Shown here piece after piece: positions 38,501 to 46,634 of a DNA stretch of 64,000 bases. The notes below the pieces were generated by a model, which was not told the origin of the DNA, did no database searches, and saw only the letters and a program-made list of their open reading frames with translations. The stretch is from assembly GCF_000317635.1 (NCBI RefSeq), contig NC_019779.1, forward strand, positions 2,232,001 through 2,296,000, given 5' to 3'. Position 1 is the first letter of the stretch. Every line of letters starts with the position of its first letter. The position numbers were made by a program, and so were the translations under genes. The stretch is from Halothece sp. PCC 7418 (lineage in GTDB: Bacteria > Cyanobacteriota > Cyanobacteriia > Cyanobacteriales > Rubidibacteraceae).

Positions 38501-41476
38501 GAAGGCTCAACAACACCACTTCAGACATCGCAAAGCACAACTAATAATGAGACCATTTCTCTGGCCGAATTAGAAGCAGGCACTTACTACGCCAAGGTTG
38601 TTGGGAACAGCGACAGTATTGCCAATAACTATCAACTCCACCTTGATGCCCCTCTAGAAGAAGCTGAGGCGACAGCTCAAAATGACTGGACAATTATGGT
38701 CTATATGACTGCTAGCGATCTCGCCCCATTTGCATTTGAGGACATCAACGAGATGGAATTTGCTGCATCGCAACTGCCCAGTACGGTTAACTTTGCTGTC
38801 TTATGGGATCAAAGTCAAACTTATACCCAAGAATACGATAATGGTTACACCTACACCTTTCATCCTTATCCTACAGGAAATCTTGCTGCTTGGGGCGATA
38901 CCGGACGAGGAATTATCCAATCCGATACAAACTTTGAATCTGTCGTTACTTCCTTTGAACGAATCGGTGAACAAAATACTGGTGATTCTCAAACCTTAGT
39001 TGATTTCGTAAACTGGGCAAAAGATGCTGCTCCAGCAGAGAACTATGCCTTGGTGATGTGGGATCACGGAAGTGGCGACTTATTCGGATTTAACGGCGAT
39101 GATGAGGGTAATCCAAATAATCCTAACAAGGATTCCATGTATATCGATGAGTTGGTATCTGCTCTTGATAGCTTTCAAAACAGTGATAATTTTACTTTTG
39201 ACCTAATTTCTTTTGATGCTTGCCTAATGGCAATGACAGAAGTGGGTTATGCTTTGAGCGATTACACTGACATTTTCGTAGCTTCACAAGAAAACGAAGG
39301 TGGAAAGGGCTACGACTACACTACAGCATTTTCGGTTTTAGGAGCTAATCCTGATCAAGTAACAACTGAAGGACTCGCTACTGGTATTGTGTCCAGTTAT
39401 CAACAGCAGTACGTTCCGCAAAATACTGAAAATGACACCCATTCTGCTTCTCAAGTCAATCAATTTGACCAATTAGTGACTTCTCTGGATCATTTTACTG
39501 ATACGATTCTTGAAAGTGCGACAGCTTCTGATTGGACTGGTCTTTATGATGCTCGCCAAGCTGCCACAAGCTTTGGCTCCAATCCCACAGGCTTTAGCTT
39601 TGAATTTTATCGAGATTTAGGTCAGTTTGTGGGCGCAATTGCCAGTTCAAACAACATCACTACCTCAATCAGTGAAGCTGCTCAAGCAGTTAGCAGTGCT
39701 TTGCAAAATACGATTGTTGCACAAACATCTGACAGGCGCGACACTAAAGGACTCTCGGTCTTTTTACCAGCTGATAATATTTTATCTAATGCAGTTGTAC
39801 AGGAGTATCTCTCCAGAAATCAAGCCTTCTTTGAAAACACAGGTTGGCTAGATTTTGTCGATGCTTTCTTGGCTAACGAGCCAACAGACCGCAACAACTT
39901 CTTAACAGATTGGGCTGAAGCTAACAATGTTTCCGCACGGGGTCATAACTTGCACACCCTAATCGGCGATGGACATGAATTTGCAGACCTCAATCTCCAT
40001 GATCCCTCCGATCAAGATTGGTTTCGCTTTACCACTAATGAAGCGGGAATAACAGGGGATAAAGTTGCTGTTACGTATGATCGCGCTAGCGGTGAAGACT
40101 TATCTCTCTTACTCCGTTACACCGATCATGAGGGACAAATTCAAGAGCGAACTGCAACTGAAACCGATACAGGTCAAGAAATTAGCCTAGAGGGATTGCC
40201 CAATGGCGAATATCGGATTCTAGTTAAAGCTGAAGACTCAATTATTCCTGAATACTTCCTAATCATTGATGCACCGGGAACCCCCACAGACGGCAAAGAC
40301 TGGGCACGGGGAAACAACAGTTTTAATAAAGCTGAAGAGGTTGGAGTAATCACCGCTCAAACCCAATTGTCAGGACTGCAAGTGGATAGTTCCAGTGCAG
40401 ATTGGTTTGAATTTGAATTGCCTAAAGTCAACAGCGAGCAGATTCAACCGATTCAAATTACTGTTGATATTCCCGGAAGCTCGACGGTTAAAGCAGAACT
40501 ATTTAATGCTGATGATACAATGACCTCCATTAGTTCTACTGTGGGTACCGATGAACTCCAACTGACTGCACCTAATCCAGTTCCAGGTCAAGTCTATCAA
40601 CTCCAAATCAGTCAAGAAAGCAGTGAAGATGCTACTGCATATGCCTTATTCTTTGAACCTTCCCCTCAAGCTGCAACTGATAATGAACCTCCGGTATTTG
40701 AGGACATCCCCTTTAGTTTCGAGGTCAACATCAATCAACCAGATCAATTTAGCGCTACCCCCGCAGCAAGTGATCCCGAAGGAGAAGACATTACCTATAG
40801 CTTTATCGGTGATGGCAATGATCCTGACGGCAATGGAACGGATGCTTTTGCCATTGATGAAAGCAGCGGAGCCATTACCATAGCCCATGCAGCTGAACTG
40901 GAGGGTCAAGACATCTTTAATCTCACAGTCCAAGCCAGTGATGGGGAATTGGAAAATACTGCCTATGTTACCATTAATGTCACTACTTTAACAGAGGTGA
41001 ACTTTGATATTGATGGCGATGGTGAAGTTTCCGCGCTCACTGATGGCATTTTAGTGATTCGGTTTTTAGCAGGCTTCACTGGAGAAGCATTGATTAGCGG
41101 AGCCGTAGCATCGGAAGGAGCGACCCGTAACACTGCTGAGGAGATTGAGAGTTATCTGGAGTCTGCACAAACGATGCTCGATGTGGATGGGAATGGCACG
41201 GACTCCGCTCTAACGGATGGGATTCTGGCGATTCGTTCCTTTGCTGGTTTTACGGGTGAAGCTCTGATTAATGGCGCAGTTGGAGAAGGGGCGACTCGTA
41301 GTGAAGCCAAGGCTATCTTAAATCATATTCAGATTTTTCTGCCTTTAGAGGAGGAGACAATGGTGTCGGAAAGTTCTTTCAGCTCAGCTAACCTAATCAA
41401 TGAACCTTTTTCTTCTAGCTTGATGATGGGAGGAGAAACCGATTTAGATACTGGCAACGAATTGATCTTGATCTAG
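32555..41476 (+). CDS. Giant secreted-type protein: PPC repeats, clostripain-like C11 peptidase, dockerin-like calcium loops
   Basis: This 2973-residue protein has no Sec signal. The N-terminal 180 residues carry LLEEIGHSIDAQ and GDEGAIFA, a module seen at the start of large cyanobacterial extracellular proteins. Thirteen PPC-like beta domains follow (marker xLSIHxxxDxDWFKF and LxAGxYYxKVxG). A C11/clostripain-like peptidase spans about 2040-2320, with His2171 in MWDHGSGD and Cys2223 in SFDACLMA. Two more PPC units, a cadherin-like domain (about 2710-2810) and two dockerin-like Ca loops (DIDGDGEVSALTDGIL and DVDGNGTDSALTDGIL) end the chain. Residues 1471-1635 are a 44-residue repeat inserted into PPC 11. 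Export by a type I system is inferred. Confidence 0.85.
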   Translation: MKVQWEKIENSTIFSRRDLIEKVIFQTSTLLTEFAQSNQFTSVFEASFGHDNPETVERLRSAFLSNRFLEELKIEILPSSRLGGALGAYASAINTIYLSQELLFSSYEKVASVLLEEIGHSIDAQIRRSDSCGDEGAIFAILVQGKALSERQLRDLKTEGDTVTVQIDGQTLELEQQNYDLGSLQGVNGYSDTLYWGDAEDYYTFSIGGTGRTSSQVEIATTSTAVNLVLELYDPSTGQLLYDPNGIPYISDVNNNSYNYEALSLTSFAPGSYTARVYDAFGGQYVSPYLASYNLTITAPSATDGTEFNDWYTQATILDTTDGEEYLTGLAIDDPTDVDWYYFTTTELSTWDHFAQINFNHAAGNLAVALWDEYGGYYPVDTYNDSEFIYLAGLPAGNYYLQVGSFVGHANPNYELIISTPKPLPPDEFDATNANNNWSSASPLGEVGGVYSQSDLSLHSASDQDWLKFETNAIGTFEDYIAINFESWKGDLALALYDDQGYFLNYSDYYGSNQEALPLAGLPAGTYYAQIYSYSDQTNNYDLEISAPGATTQLSPDRFETNNSRSEAQALEELQGLQWWQGLSIHETADEDWFQFDLEREGTRENFAAITFTTVEGDLDLKLYDSAGNFLKDSTGFRNFEKISLQGQKLGYLQVVGYEGATNPNYNLLINAPGETDNDTAQKATPLSQIQGLKIYDELSISHENDIDWYRFSIANTGNGNNFVRIDFSAVEGDLNLALYEYTGTTNQEAGLEENTFDPNNLLLVEKSEKTTSPEEISLETLEAGEYFIQVYGFDEDDLSPYTFTIDAPTETGADSFDDSADNNTRSRATDLNSLVKPGQTTLSLPETSQQSLSIHQASDEDWFKFELATQGKESNFAAIAFDHTLGDLDLELYNDSGIKIDESTGVADLHEIDLAGQAASFYTLRISGYNGATNPEYSLTINAPLQQPTGDNYESNDSREEAKPLGFGVNRIPNLSISQSGDVDWFEFELSDKGNFSNVAGIDFTHGEGDLDLVLYDNSGEEVKRSQGVANTEEISLAGLASGTYYLKVFRFDEAEAETDYQLYYDLPQDDSEDWSETNDTLDTAFDLRNVEGLQTWDALSIHTSEDEDWFKFNLIGNADANDFVSLIFDNTLGDLDLFLYDAAGTNLLESSETATNFEQLSLKGYEGGTYLLKVEGHNSSTNPNYQLVINAPTFEELKDWAEPNDTQDDAENLQTVQGTQVWSGLSLENNTDIDWFKFTTIGEGVTGHAVSIEFDHSEGNLDLRLIDPNGNEYTSTSNSDRERISLAERPAGEYWVKVEGEANSNYSVVIDAPQEAEADWAEDNDTQSKAEDLRDIQGSLVLNGFSIHPANDQDWFKFNLDKPPVAGQIVRIDFNHYEGDLNLEVIDPTGNRFTSTTTKNFEEIALAGKEAGTYYVKVTGVDGATNPEYRLTVVGTPEAKPDDLEPNDHPNEAYELRNIEQSSSNERFGSGFSFPNNGATPSYNFLNSSNYQQADAWLNYGSSLGLNYPTSSGSGFSFPNNGATPSYNFLNSSNYQQADAWLNYGSSLGLNYPTSSGSGFSFPNNGATPSYNFLNSSNYQQADAWLNYGSSLGLNYPTSSGSGFSFPNNGATPSYNFLNSSNYQQADAWLNYGNQILSPYHQQIGSLVGSTGISPLDLYLGGKTSATQFRFSLPNLSIHSVEDEDWFKFTLNQDGQEQQLIELSFDHDLGDLQLDLFESFDAHSISSNEYDQYLVERTNSRSDNEIITLANLAAGEYYVKVSGVNDATHPSYTLTLSAPPSLDETGDWTEPNNNNNQAYDLREVEGSRILSDLSIHNETDTDWFQFETTGEGKEGHVVRIDFNDEQGDLDLILYNENGTEEIARSESTDNSEEISLDGLATGTYQLQVLGYEEATNPNYTFSVFAPDTSINPDNLEPNDDFDNATLLGQNGNISSLSGLTIHPDDSDFFKFTTTSPSTVGNSLSIEFEHAQGDLQLELYEEGSTTPLQTSQSTTNNETISLAELEAGTYYAKVVGNSDSIANNYQLHLDAPLEEAEATAQNDWTIMVYMTASDLAPFAFEDINEMEFAASQLPSTVNFAVLWDQSQTYTQEYDNGYTYTFHPYPTGNLAAWGDTGRGIIQSDTNFESVVTSFERIGEQNTGDSQTLVDFVNWAKDAAPAENYALVMWDHGSGDLFGFNGDDEGNPNNPNKDSMYIDELVSALDSFQNSDNFTFDLISFDACLMAMTEVGYALSDYTDIFVASQENEGGKGYDYTTAFSVLGANPDQVTTEGLATGIVSSYQQQYVPQNTENDTHSASQVNQFDQLVTSLDHFTDTILESATASDWTGLYDARQAATSFGSNPTGFSFEFYRDLGQFVGAIASSNNITTSISEAAQAVSSALQNTIVAQTSDRRDTKGLSVFLPADNILSNAVVQEYLSRNQAFFENTGWLDFVDAFLANEPTDRNNFLTDWAEANNVSARGHNLHTLIGDGHEFADLNLHDPSDQDWFRFTTNEAGITGDKVAVTYDRASGEDLSLLLRYTDHEGQIQERTATETDTGQEISLEGLPNGEYRILVKAEDSIIPEYFLIIDAPGTPTDGKDWARGNNSFNKAEEVGVITAQTQLSGLQVDSSSADWFEFELPKVNSEQIQPIQITVDIPGSSTVKAELFNADDTMTSISSTVGTDELQLTAPNPVPGQVYQLQISQESSEDATAYALFFEPSPQAATDNEPPVFEDIPFSFEVNINQPDQFSATPAASDPEGEDITYSFIGDGNDPDGNGTDAFAIDESSGAITIAHAAELEGQDIFNLTVQASDGELENTAYVTINVTTLTEVNFDIDGDGEVSALTDGILVIRFLAGFTGEALISGAVASEGATRNTAEEIESYLESAQTMLDVDGNGTDSALTDGILAIRSFAGFTGEALINGAVGEGATRSEAKAILNHIQIFLPLEEETMVSESSFSSANLINEPFSSSLMMGGETDLDTGNELILI
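36965..37461 (+). repeat. 132-bp tandem repeat, three full copies plus a partial fourth
   Basis: Units begin with GGCTCAGGCTTCAG at 36965, 37097, 37229 and 37361, exactly 132 bp apart; the fourth diverges after about 100 bp. Copies 1-2 and 3-4 differ from each other only at a few silent third positions (for example ACTCCTAGC versus ACTCCCAGC). Each unit encodes 44 residues rich in Asn, Ser, Tyr and Gly (GFSFPNNGATPSYNFLNSS and so on). Confidence 0.95.
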
Positions 41477-41505
41477 GAGTAAACAAGCGCGAAGGTTTCA
41501 TTAAG

Positions 41506-41604
41506 GGCAATCTAGATAATATTGCAGCCCACATTCCGCACCCCAACTGTCACATTGTCCGTTTTCTAACCCCTTGCAAGACAAGGCTTTTGAGCTAGAT
41601 TGCC
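41506..41604. mobile_element. Possible MITE or IS remnant with GGCAATCTAG ends
   Basis: Ten-base perfect inverted ends, GGCAATCTAG (41506-41515) and CTAGATTGCC (41595-41604), bound 99 bp in the gap between the giant gene and the HAD gene. The inside has an AAGGC/GCCTT-poor, C-rich sequence without a coding frame that I recognise. The rest of the gap to 41703 holds only a 24-codon hydrophobic TTG frame (41600-41674). Confidence 0.4.
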
Positions 41605-41703
41605 TCTGGTGGCAGCTTTGCTAGTTTTACCCCTGTTAGGTGCTTTGATTTTTTATTTGGTATCGAAACCGTAAACGGCAATCTCATCCGCCTTACAATC
41701 AAG

Positions 41704-42471
41704 ATGACGAATAAGGAAAGAGGAAAGCCTTTGGTTACACTTCAGTGTCAACAGCATCAATTTGACAATATTACAGCAATTATTTTTGATAAAGATGGCA
41801 CTTTAGCCGATTCAGAACAATTTTTACGAGAGTTAGGGCAAAAACGGGCTCGTTTGCTGGATGCGAAGATTCCAGGAGTAGGTGAGCCTTTATTAATGGC
41901 GTTTGGGATTGAACAAGCGAGTCTCAATCCAGTGGGATTAATGGCGGTGGGAAGTCGCTATGAAAATGAAATTGCTGCTGCTGCGTATGTTGCGGAAACT
42001 GGGCGCGGATGGTTAGATTCGTGCGCGATCGCGCAAGCTGCTTTTTCCGAAGCGGATGAGCATTTTACAGCCAATGCAGAAACCTCGCCTTTGTTTACGG
42101 GTTGTCTAGAAACCCTGCAAACACTAGCCGAAGCAGGATTAAAACTAGCCATTCTCTCGGCGGATACGCAAGCAGGTGTAGAAAATTTTATGGCGCGTCA
42201 TGAACTCTCTCCCTATATTCAGGTAGCAAAAGGCGTGAGTGCAGAGGGATTACAGAAACCAAATCCCCAATTATTTTTAGACACTTGTGAAGCCTTGGGT
42301 GTTAAACCGAATCAGGCGTTAATGGTGGGAGATGCCCCTGGAGATATTGAAATGGCGAAAAATGCAGGGGCGAGTGGCGCGATCGGGATTTGTTGGCGTG
42401 ATCCGAAATCCAGTCATTTAGAGGATGCAGATTGTTTCATTCAGCAACTAAATGACCTAAAAATTTCCTAA
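41704..42471 (+). CDS. HAD-family hydrolase (phosphatase)
   Basis: The 255-residue protein has all HAD motifs: IFDKDGTLADS (nucleophile Asp), LAILSADT (motif II), KPNPQLFL (motif III Lys) and MVGDAPGDIEMAKNAGA (motif IV). The helical cap between motifs I and II marks it as a PGP/Gph-like subfamily I member; the substrate is open. The ATG at 41704 lacks a good site. A TTG at 41731 has AGAGGA upstream and would remove nine residues. Confidence 0.88.
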   Translation: MTNKERGKPLVTLQCQQHQFDNITAIIFDKDGTLADSEQFLRELGQKRARLLDAKIPGVGEPLLMAFGIEQASLNPVGLMAVGSRYENEIAAAAYVAETGRGWLDSCAIAQAAFSEADEHFTANAETSPLFTGCLETLQTLAEAGLKLAILSADTQAGVENFMARHELSPYIQVAKGVSAEGLQKPNPQLFLDTCEALGVKPNQALMVGDAPGDIEMAKNAGASGAIGICWRDPKSSHLEDADCFIQQLNDLKIS

Positions 42472-42574
42472 CTTTCCTTGGAATATATGACGCATGACCA
42501 GCAATCTGATATAGTGGCTATGAATGAATAAAGGGAATAACAATCAAAAAGACCCTGAAATAGTAGTAACCTGT

Positions 42575-42658
42575 ATGATGGCAACCGAGTCAGAGGTAAC
42601 GCGGATTTCTACAAAAGGCAAATCTTCTGACCGTTGGTTTGTGTTTGTCCGTCCATAG
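42575..42658 (+). CDS. Possible short upstream frame before metK (27 aa)
   Basis: An ATG-ATG frame encodes MMATESEVTRISTKGKSSDR and ends WFVFVRP, stopping 46 bp before the metK start. No ribosome binding site is evident. It may be a leader peptide or chance; I include it only because the 233-bp metK leader is otherwise unexplained. Confidence 0.2.
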   Translation: MMATESEVTRISTKGKSSDRWFVFVRP

Positions 42659-42704
42659 AGGTTGCTCAGAAACAGTCAACTGTTGATTAGGAGGAAAAAC
42701 TACC

Positions 42705-43955
42705 TTGTCTAGTAAATATATATTTAGTTCTGAATCGGTAACTGAAGGTCACCCTGATAAAGTGTGTGACCAGATTTCCGATACCATTCTCGACGCTTTA
42801 CTCGCTGGCGATGACAAAAGCCGTGTCGCAGCAGAAGTCGTCGTTAACACTGGCTTAGTGCTAGTGACAGGGGAAATTACCTCCAAGACACAAGTCAACT
42901 TTGTGAACTTGGTTCGTGACAAAATCAAAGAAATTGGTTACACCGATGCGGATAATGGCTTCTCTGCTGATAGCTGTGCGGTCTTAGTGGCTCTTGATGA
43001 ACAATCTCCTGACATTTCTCAGGGGGTAACGGCTGCTCAAGAAACTCGTGAACTCAGTGATGATGAACTTGATCAAATTGGCGCAGGTGACCAAGGGTTA
43101 ATGTTTGGGTTTGCTTGTAACGAAACCCCAGAGTTAATGCCTCTTCCCATCAGCTTATCTCACCGTTTAACTCGCCAGTTAGCGAAAGTCCGTCATAATG
43201 GCACCCTTGACTATCTCCGCCCTGACGGTAAGAGCCAAGTCAGTGTTGCTTATGAAGATGGTAAGCCAGTTCGCATTGATACCATCTTACTTTCCACTCA
43301 ACATGATCCTGAGGTGGGTGGTAGCACTGATGAGAAAACCGTTCATGACAAGATCAAAGCGGATCTCTGGAAAGAAGTTGTGCTTCCGATTTTTGAAGAC
43401 ATCGACATCAAACCCGATGAGAACACCAAATATTTAATGAACCCCACTGGTAAGTTTGTTGTTGGTGGTCCCCAAGGAGATGCTGGCTTAACTGGACGTA
43501 AAATTATCGTTGATACCTATGGCGGTTACTCCCGTCATGGCGGGGGCGCTTTCTCTGGTAAGGATCCAACAAAAGTTGACCGCAGTGCTGCTTATGCAAG
43601 CCGTTACGTTGCGAAAAACATCGTTGCTGCTGGCTTAGCCGATAAATGCGAAGTTCAACTCAGTTACGCGATCGGTGTGGCGCGTCCTACTAGCGTCTTT
43701 GTTGATACCTTTGGAACGGGTAAAGTTGATGAAGAAAAATTACTGGAAGTAATTCGCAAAAACTTTGAGCTTCGTCCTGCTGGTATTATCCAAGACTTGC
43801 AACTGCAAGAACTTCCGCAGCAACGGGGCGGACGTTTCTATCAAGATACTGCAGCGTATGGTCACTTTGGTCGTCCTGACCTCGACCTCCCTTGGGAACG
43901 CACTGACAAAGCAGAACTCTTAAAACAAGCCCTCAAAGAAGCTGCTGCTGTGTAA
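42705..43955 (+). CDS. metK: S-adenosylmethionine synthetase
   Basis: MetK joins methionine and ATP to make SAM. The start is a TTG at 42705 preceded by AGGAGG at 9 nt, giving [20 protein letters not shown]; there is no ATG nearby. The 416 residues contain [24 protein letters not shown] and the P-loop-like [16 protein letters not shown] signatures. A strong terminator at 43982-44012 separates it from the convergent dnaG. Confidence 0.97.
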   Translation: MSSKYIFSSESVTEGHPDKVCDQISDTILDALLAGDDKSRVAAEVVVNTGLVLVTGEITSKTQVNFVNLVRDKIKEIGYTDADNGFSADSCAVLVALDEQSPDISQGVTAAQETRELSDDELDQIGAGDQGLMFGFACNETPELMPLPISLSHRLTRQLAKVRHNGTLDYLRPDGKSQVSVAYEDGKPVRIDTILLSTQHDPEVGGSTDEKTVHDKIKADLWKEVVLPIFEDIDIKPDENTKYLMNPTGKFVVGGPQGDAGLTGRKIIVDTYGGYSRHGGGAFSGKDPTKVDRSAAYASRYVAKNIVAAGLADKCEVQLSYAIGVARPTSVFVDTFGTGKVDEEKLLEVIRKNFELRPAGIIQDLQLQELPQQRGGRFYQDTAAYGHFGRPDLDLPWERTDKAELLKQALKEAAAV

Positions 43956-43981
43956 GTTAGATTAGTTTAACCTTTTCTTCA

Positions 43982-44012
43982 CCCTTCTCTCTTGTGGAGA
44001 GAGGGGTTTTTT
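43982..44012. terminator. Terminator between metK and dnaG
   Basis: A 10-bp stem, CCCTTCTCTC with GAGAGAGGGG, encloses loop TTGTG and is followed by six T residues on the metK strand. It ends 7 bp before the dnaG stop and so serves metK. Confidence 0.8.
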
Positions 44013-44018
44013 GTCCTT

Positions 44019-45965
44019 TTAGGTGGGGTTAATAATCTCATTAATTGAAAATTGGCGTTGTTGTTTCAGCACTTCTAACTGTTGTTGTGCCTCATAAAAC
44101 TGTTCTAAATAATAATTCAGCGTGGCTTCATCAGTATTGGGATCAAGCTGTTGCCATTGTTGCAAACAATAACGCTTTTGTTTCTCACAAGCAGTTTGTT
44201 CTAAGGTCGCGATCGCGGCGCGTAAAACTAACCCTGGACGTTGTAAATCGGTGCTGGTTGTTTCCTGTAACTGAATAATACTTGCTAACTGTTTCTCATA
44301 CTCTGGAAACTGAGTCACTTCATTTTCTAACTGCACCAACAGCCGATTGTTTCCCTGATGATCGCCCCTAAAATCATAGGTTGCTTCTAAACTTAAAATT
44401 TGTTGCCATAACCAACGATGAGGGGACAAACTGAAGAGTAAATCTTTTTCTTCTAAGGTGACAGTAATTCTTTCTCGATATCCTGGACAATGAAGATACA
44501 CCCGCAATAATAACGCCTCGGCTTGGGCGAGAAGTTGACTTTCTGTGGGGAAGGATGGAAGTTTTTTTGGTGCTGATGTCGGTTTCTTTTGGAGTTTCTT
44601 TGTTCCTTGAGGCTTTTTCAGGGCGTTACGAAGGGTTTCCGTATAGAGAGGAGTGAGTTGGGAATCGCCCTGACTTAACAACTCAGCACAGTGGCGGAGG
44701 TAGTGGGTTCGTAGGGTCACATCTTGGAGATGATTCAACAGCTTGACAATCTCTTCTGTAACTTTTTGTATTTGATCAGGCTGATTAATATCTTTATCCT
44801 GTAAAAGCTGATTAATTTGCCAATCGAGCCAGAAAGGGGCTTTGTGGAGTTGCTGACGATAGGCTGGTGCTGCATCAGGATTACTTTTCAGAAACTCGTC
44901 TGCATCTTTGCCATCAGGAAGATTTAAAACCCGCAGTTGCACTTGTCCAGAATAGACTAAGGGTTCAACTTCTTTAATCGCCCGTTGGGTAGCAGTGATT
45001 CCTGCTTGATCCGCATCAAAGTTATAGATAATTTGTTTTGATTCGGTGTAACGTAATAGCTGGCGGATATGGTCTTCGCTGAGGGCTGTTCCTAACGAGG
45101 CGACTACGGGTTTGATTCCTGCTTCATGAAGCGCGATCGCGTCAAAATAGCCCTCGACAAGAATCGCTTGGTCTTCTTTCCGAATCGCATCTCTCGCCTG
45201 ATCCAATGCAAACAGCGTCTTACTTTTGTCAAATAACGGTGTTTCGGGTGAGTTGAGATATTTCGGTTCATCATTCCCCAGGGTTCGACTCCCAAAGCCG
45301 ATGGTGCGCCCTTGGGCATCTCGAATCGGAATCATCGCGCGATCGCGAAACCGATCATAATACCCTTTCCCAGACTTCCGTTGTTGAATTAATCCCGCTT
45401 GTTCAACTAAGCCCACAGGATACCGTTTTTGTTCCACTAAATACCGATATAAGGTTTCCCAACCCGAGGGCGCGTAACCGAGTCCCCAAGTGTGCAGGGT
45501 TTCCTCTTGAAACTGGCGTTTTGTCTTTAAATACTCAAGGGCGGTTTCTCCTTCTGGCTGATACAAAACGTGCTGATAAAAGTTCCCCGCCACCGCTAAA
45601 ATTTCATATAATTGTTCCCGAACCGAAAGTTCTCGTTGCAGTTCCTCCTGCTGTTCGGGTTCTAAGGTTTGAACTGAAATTTGATAACGTTGGGCTAAGT
45701 CTAAAACCACCTCACTAAAAGACTGCTTTCCCAACTCCATAAGAAACTTAAAAACATTACCCCCAGCCCCACAGCCAAAGCAATAATAGAGTTGTTTGCT
45801 TGGGTTAACAGTGAAGCTAGGGGTTTTTTCTTCATGAAAAGGGCATAACCCCTGATAATCTTTTCCCCGCTTTCGTAGCACGAGATAGTCCGAGATGACA
45901 TCAACAATGTCAGCTTGGGTACGAACAGTTTCAATCGTGTCAGGATGAAAGCGAGAAGAGCTCAA
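44019..45965 (-). CDS. dnaG: DNA primase
   Basis: DnaG makes RNA primers at the replication fork. The 648-residue protein has the N-terminal zinc ribbon (Cys41, His44, Cys62, Cys65; GLCPFHEEKTPSF and YYCFGCGAGG). The TOPRIM core follows, with ILVEGYFDAIALHEAG and IIYNFDADQAG, and then a C-terminal helical domain for DnaB. All expected catalytic acidic residues of TOPRIM are visible. The gene appears to be transcribed alone. Confidence 0.96.
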   Translation of the reverse strand: MSSSRFHPDTIETVRTQADIVDVISDYLVLRKRGKDYQGLCPFHEEKTPSFTVNPSKQLYYCFGCGAGGNVFKFLMELGKQSFSEVVLDLAQRYQISVQTLEPEQQEELQRELSVREQLYEILAVAGNFYQHVLYQPEGETALEYLKTKRQFQEETLHTWGLGYAPSGWETLYRYLVEQKRYPVGLVEQAGLIQQRKSGKGYYDRFRDRAMIPIRDAQGRTIGFGSRTLGNDEPKYLNSPETPLFDKSKTLFALDQARDAIRKEDQAILVEGYFDAIALHEAGIKPVVASLGTALSEDHIRQLLRYTESKQIIYNFDADQAGITATQRAIKEVEPLVYSGQVQLRVLNLPDGKDADEFLKSNPDAAPAYRQQLHKAPFWLDWQINQLLQDKDINQPDQIQKVTEEIVKLLNHLQDVTLRTHYLRHCAELLSQGDSQLTPLYTETLRNALKKPQGTKKLQKKPTSAPKKLPSFPTESQLLAQAEALLLRVYLHCPGYRERITVTLEEKDLLFSLSPHRWLWQQILSLEATYDFRGDHQGNNRLLVQLENEVTQFPEYEKQLASIIQLQETTSTDLQRPGLVLRAAIATLEQTACEKQKRYCLQQWQQLDPNTDEATLNYYLEQFYEAQQQLEVLKQQRQFSINEIINPT

Positions 45966-46023
45966 GGGTTTGCGCGGTCAAAATAATGGAGAGTTTCTAG
46001 TGCAACATTTAACCTTCTTAAAT

Positions 46024-46143
46024 CTACTCATAGTTAAGTAAACTTAAGCTAGGTATAGCATTACTCGTAAGAGTAAAGGGCGTTGCCGCCAAAGCCCGTA
46101 GCATAATGTTACGGGCGCCATTCCAATCTCGGTCATTTATTCT
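46024..46143 (-). pseudogene. TnpB C-terminal remnant (IS200/IS605 family)
   Basis: A reverse frame of 39 codons reads INDRDWNGARNIMLRALAAT, then PFTLTSNAIP and a stop at 46024-46026. DRDxNxARNI is the final catalytic-Asp motif of TnpB (the RNA-guided nuclease related to Cas12). The upstream part, including the zinc cysteines, is missing, cut by a TAA at 46144-46146. It sits between dnaG and a small conserved gene. Confidence 0.7.
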
Positions 46144-46201
46144 TTAGAAAGTTACCTCAGAACAAAGAACAAAGAACCAATCACGAAAATCAGGAAATTC
46201 C

Positions 46202-46429
46202 CTAGGGGTTAACCTCTTCATCCCATTCATCAACGGCGATGAGTTCTTGAACTGGGTCTTGCATGGAAAAACCAAACTCTAGGAGTTCATTTTTCCAATA
46301 AGACCATTCATTTCCATAAAGGAGTGCAATTTTCCAGATGCTGTCAGTCGGTTTGAGCAGTTTAGAATTAATCAGTGACTGCACTTGACGTTGCAACTTC
46401 ACCATTGGGTGAGCTACTTGCTTAGTCAT
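46202..46429 (-). CDS. Small conserved cyanobacterial protein (DUF4327-like)
   Basis: The 75-residue product reads MTKQVAHPMVKLQRQVQSLI and contains DSIWKIALLYGNEWSYWK and EFGFSMQDPVQELIAVDEWDEE. This pattern resembles the cyanobacterial DUF4327 family, recalled from memory. It is soluble, has no known function, and is divergent from trpD. Confidence 0.65.
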   Translation of the reverse strand: MTKQVAHPMVKLQRQVQSLINSKLLKPTDSIWKIALLYGNEWSYWKNELLEFGFSMQDPVQELIAVDEWDEEVNP

Positions 46430-46634
46430 AAATTCAGTTCGGTTACGATAAATTTTTCAAATTCCACGAGATAACTTCCCTGGCTGTTATTCATTCGCTC
46501 TCGCAGAGGGGACAAGCTCAGAGAAGCCACTGTTATTATTTATAGCGTACTTGGGGGTGGTTTGGCAAGGTATTGCACGATGAACAATGACAGTTCAAAA
46601 TGAGGTTAATCTTTGGTTTTCAATCAAACAACCT

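Noticed and set aside
41600-41674. 24-codon hydrophobic TTG frame (MPLVAALLVLPLLGALIFYL)
   Set aside because: It looks like a membrane helix but has no ribosome binding site and starts within the inverted-repeat element; too weak to call.
42476-42704. SAM riboswitch upstream of metK
   Set aside because: No recognisable SAM-I or SAM-II core could be aligned by eye.
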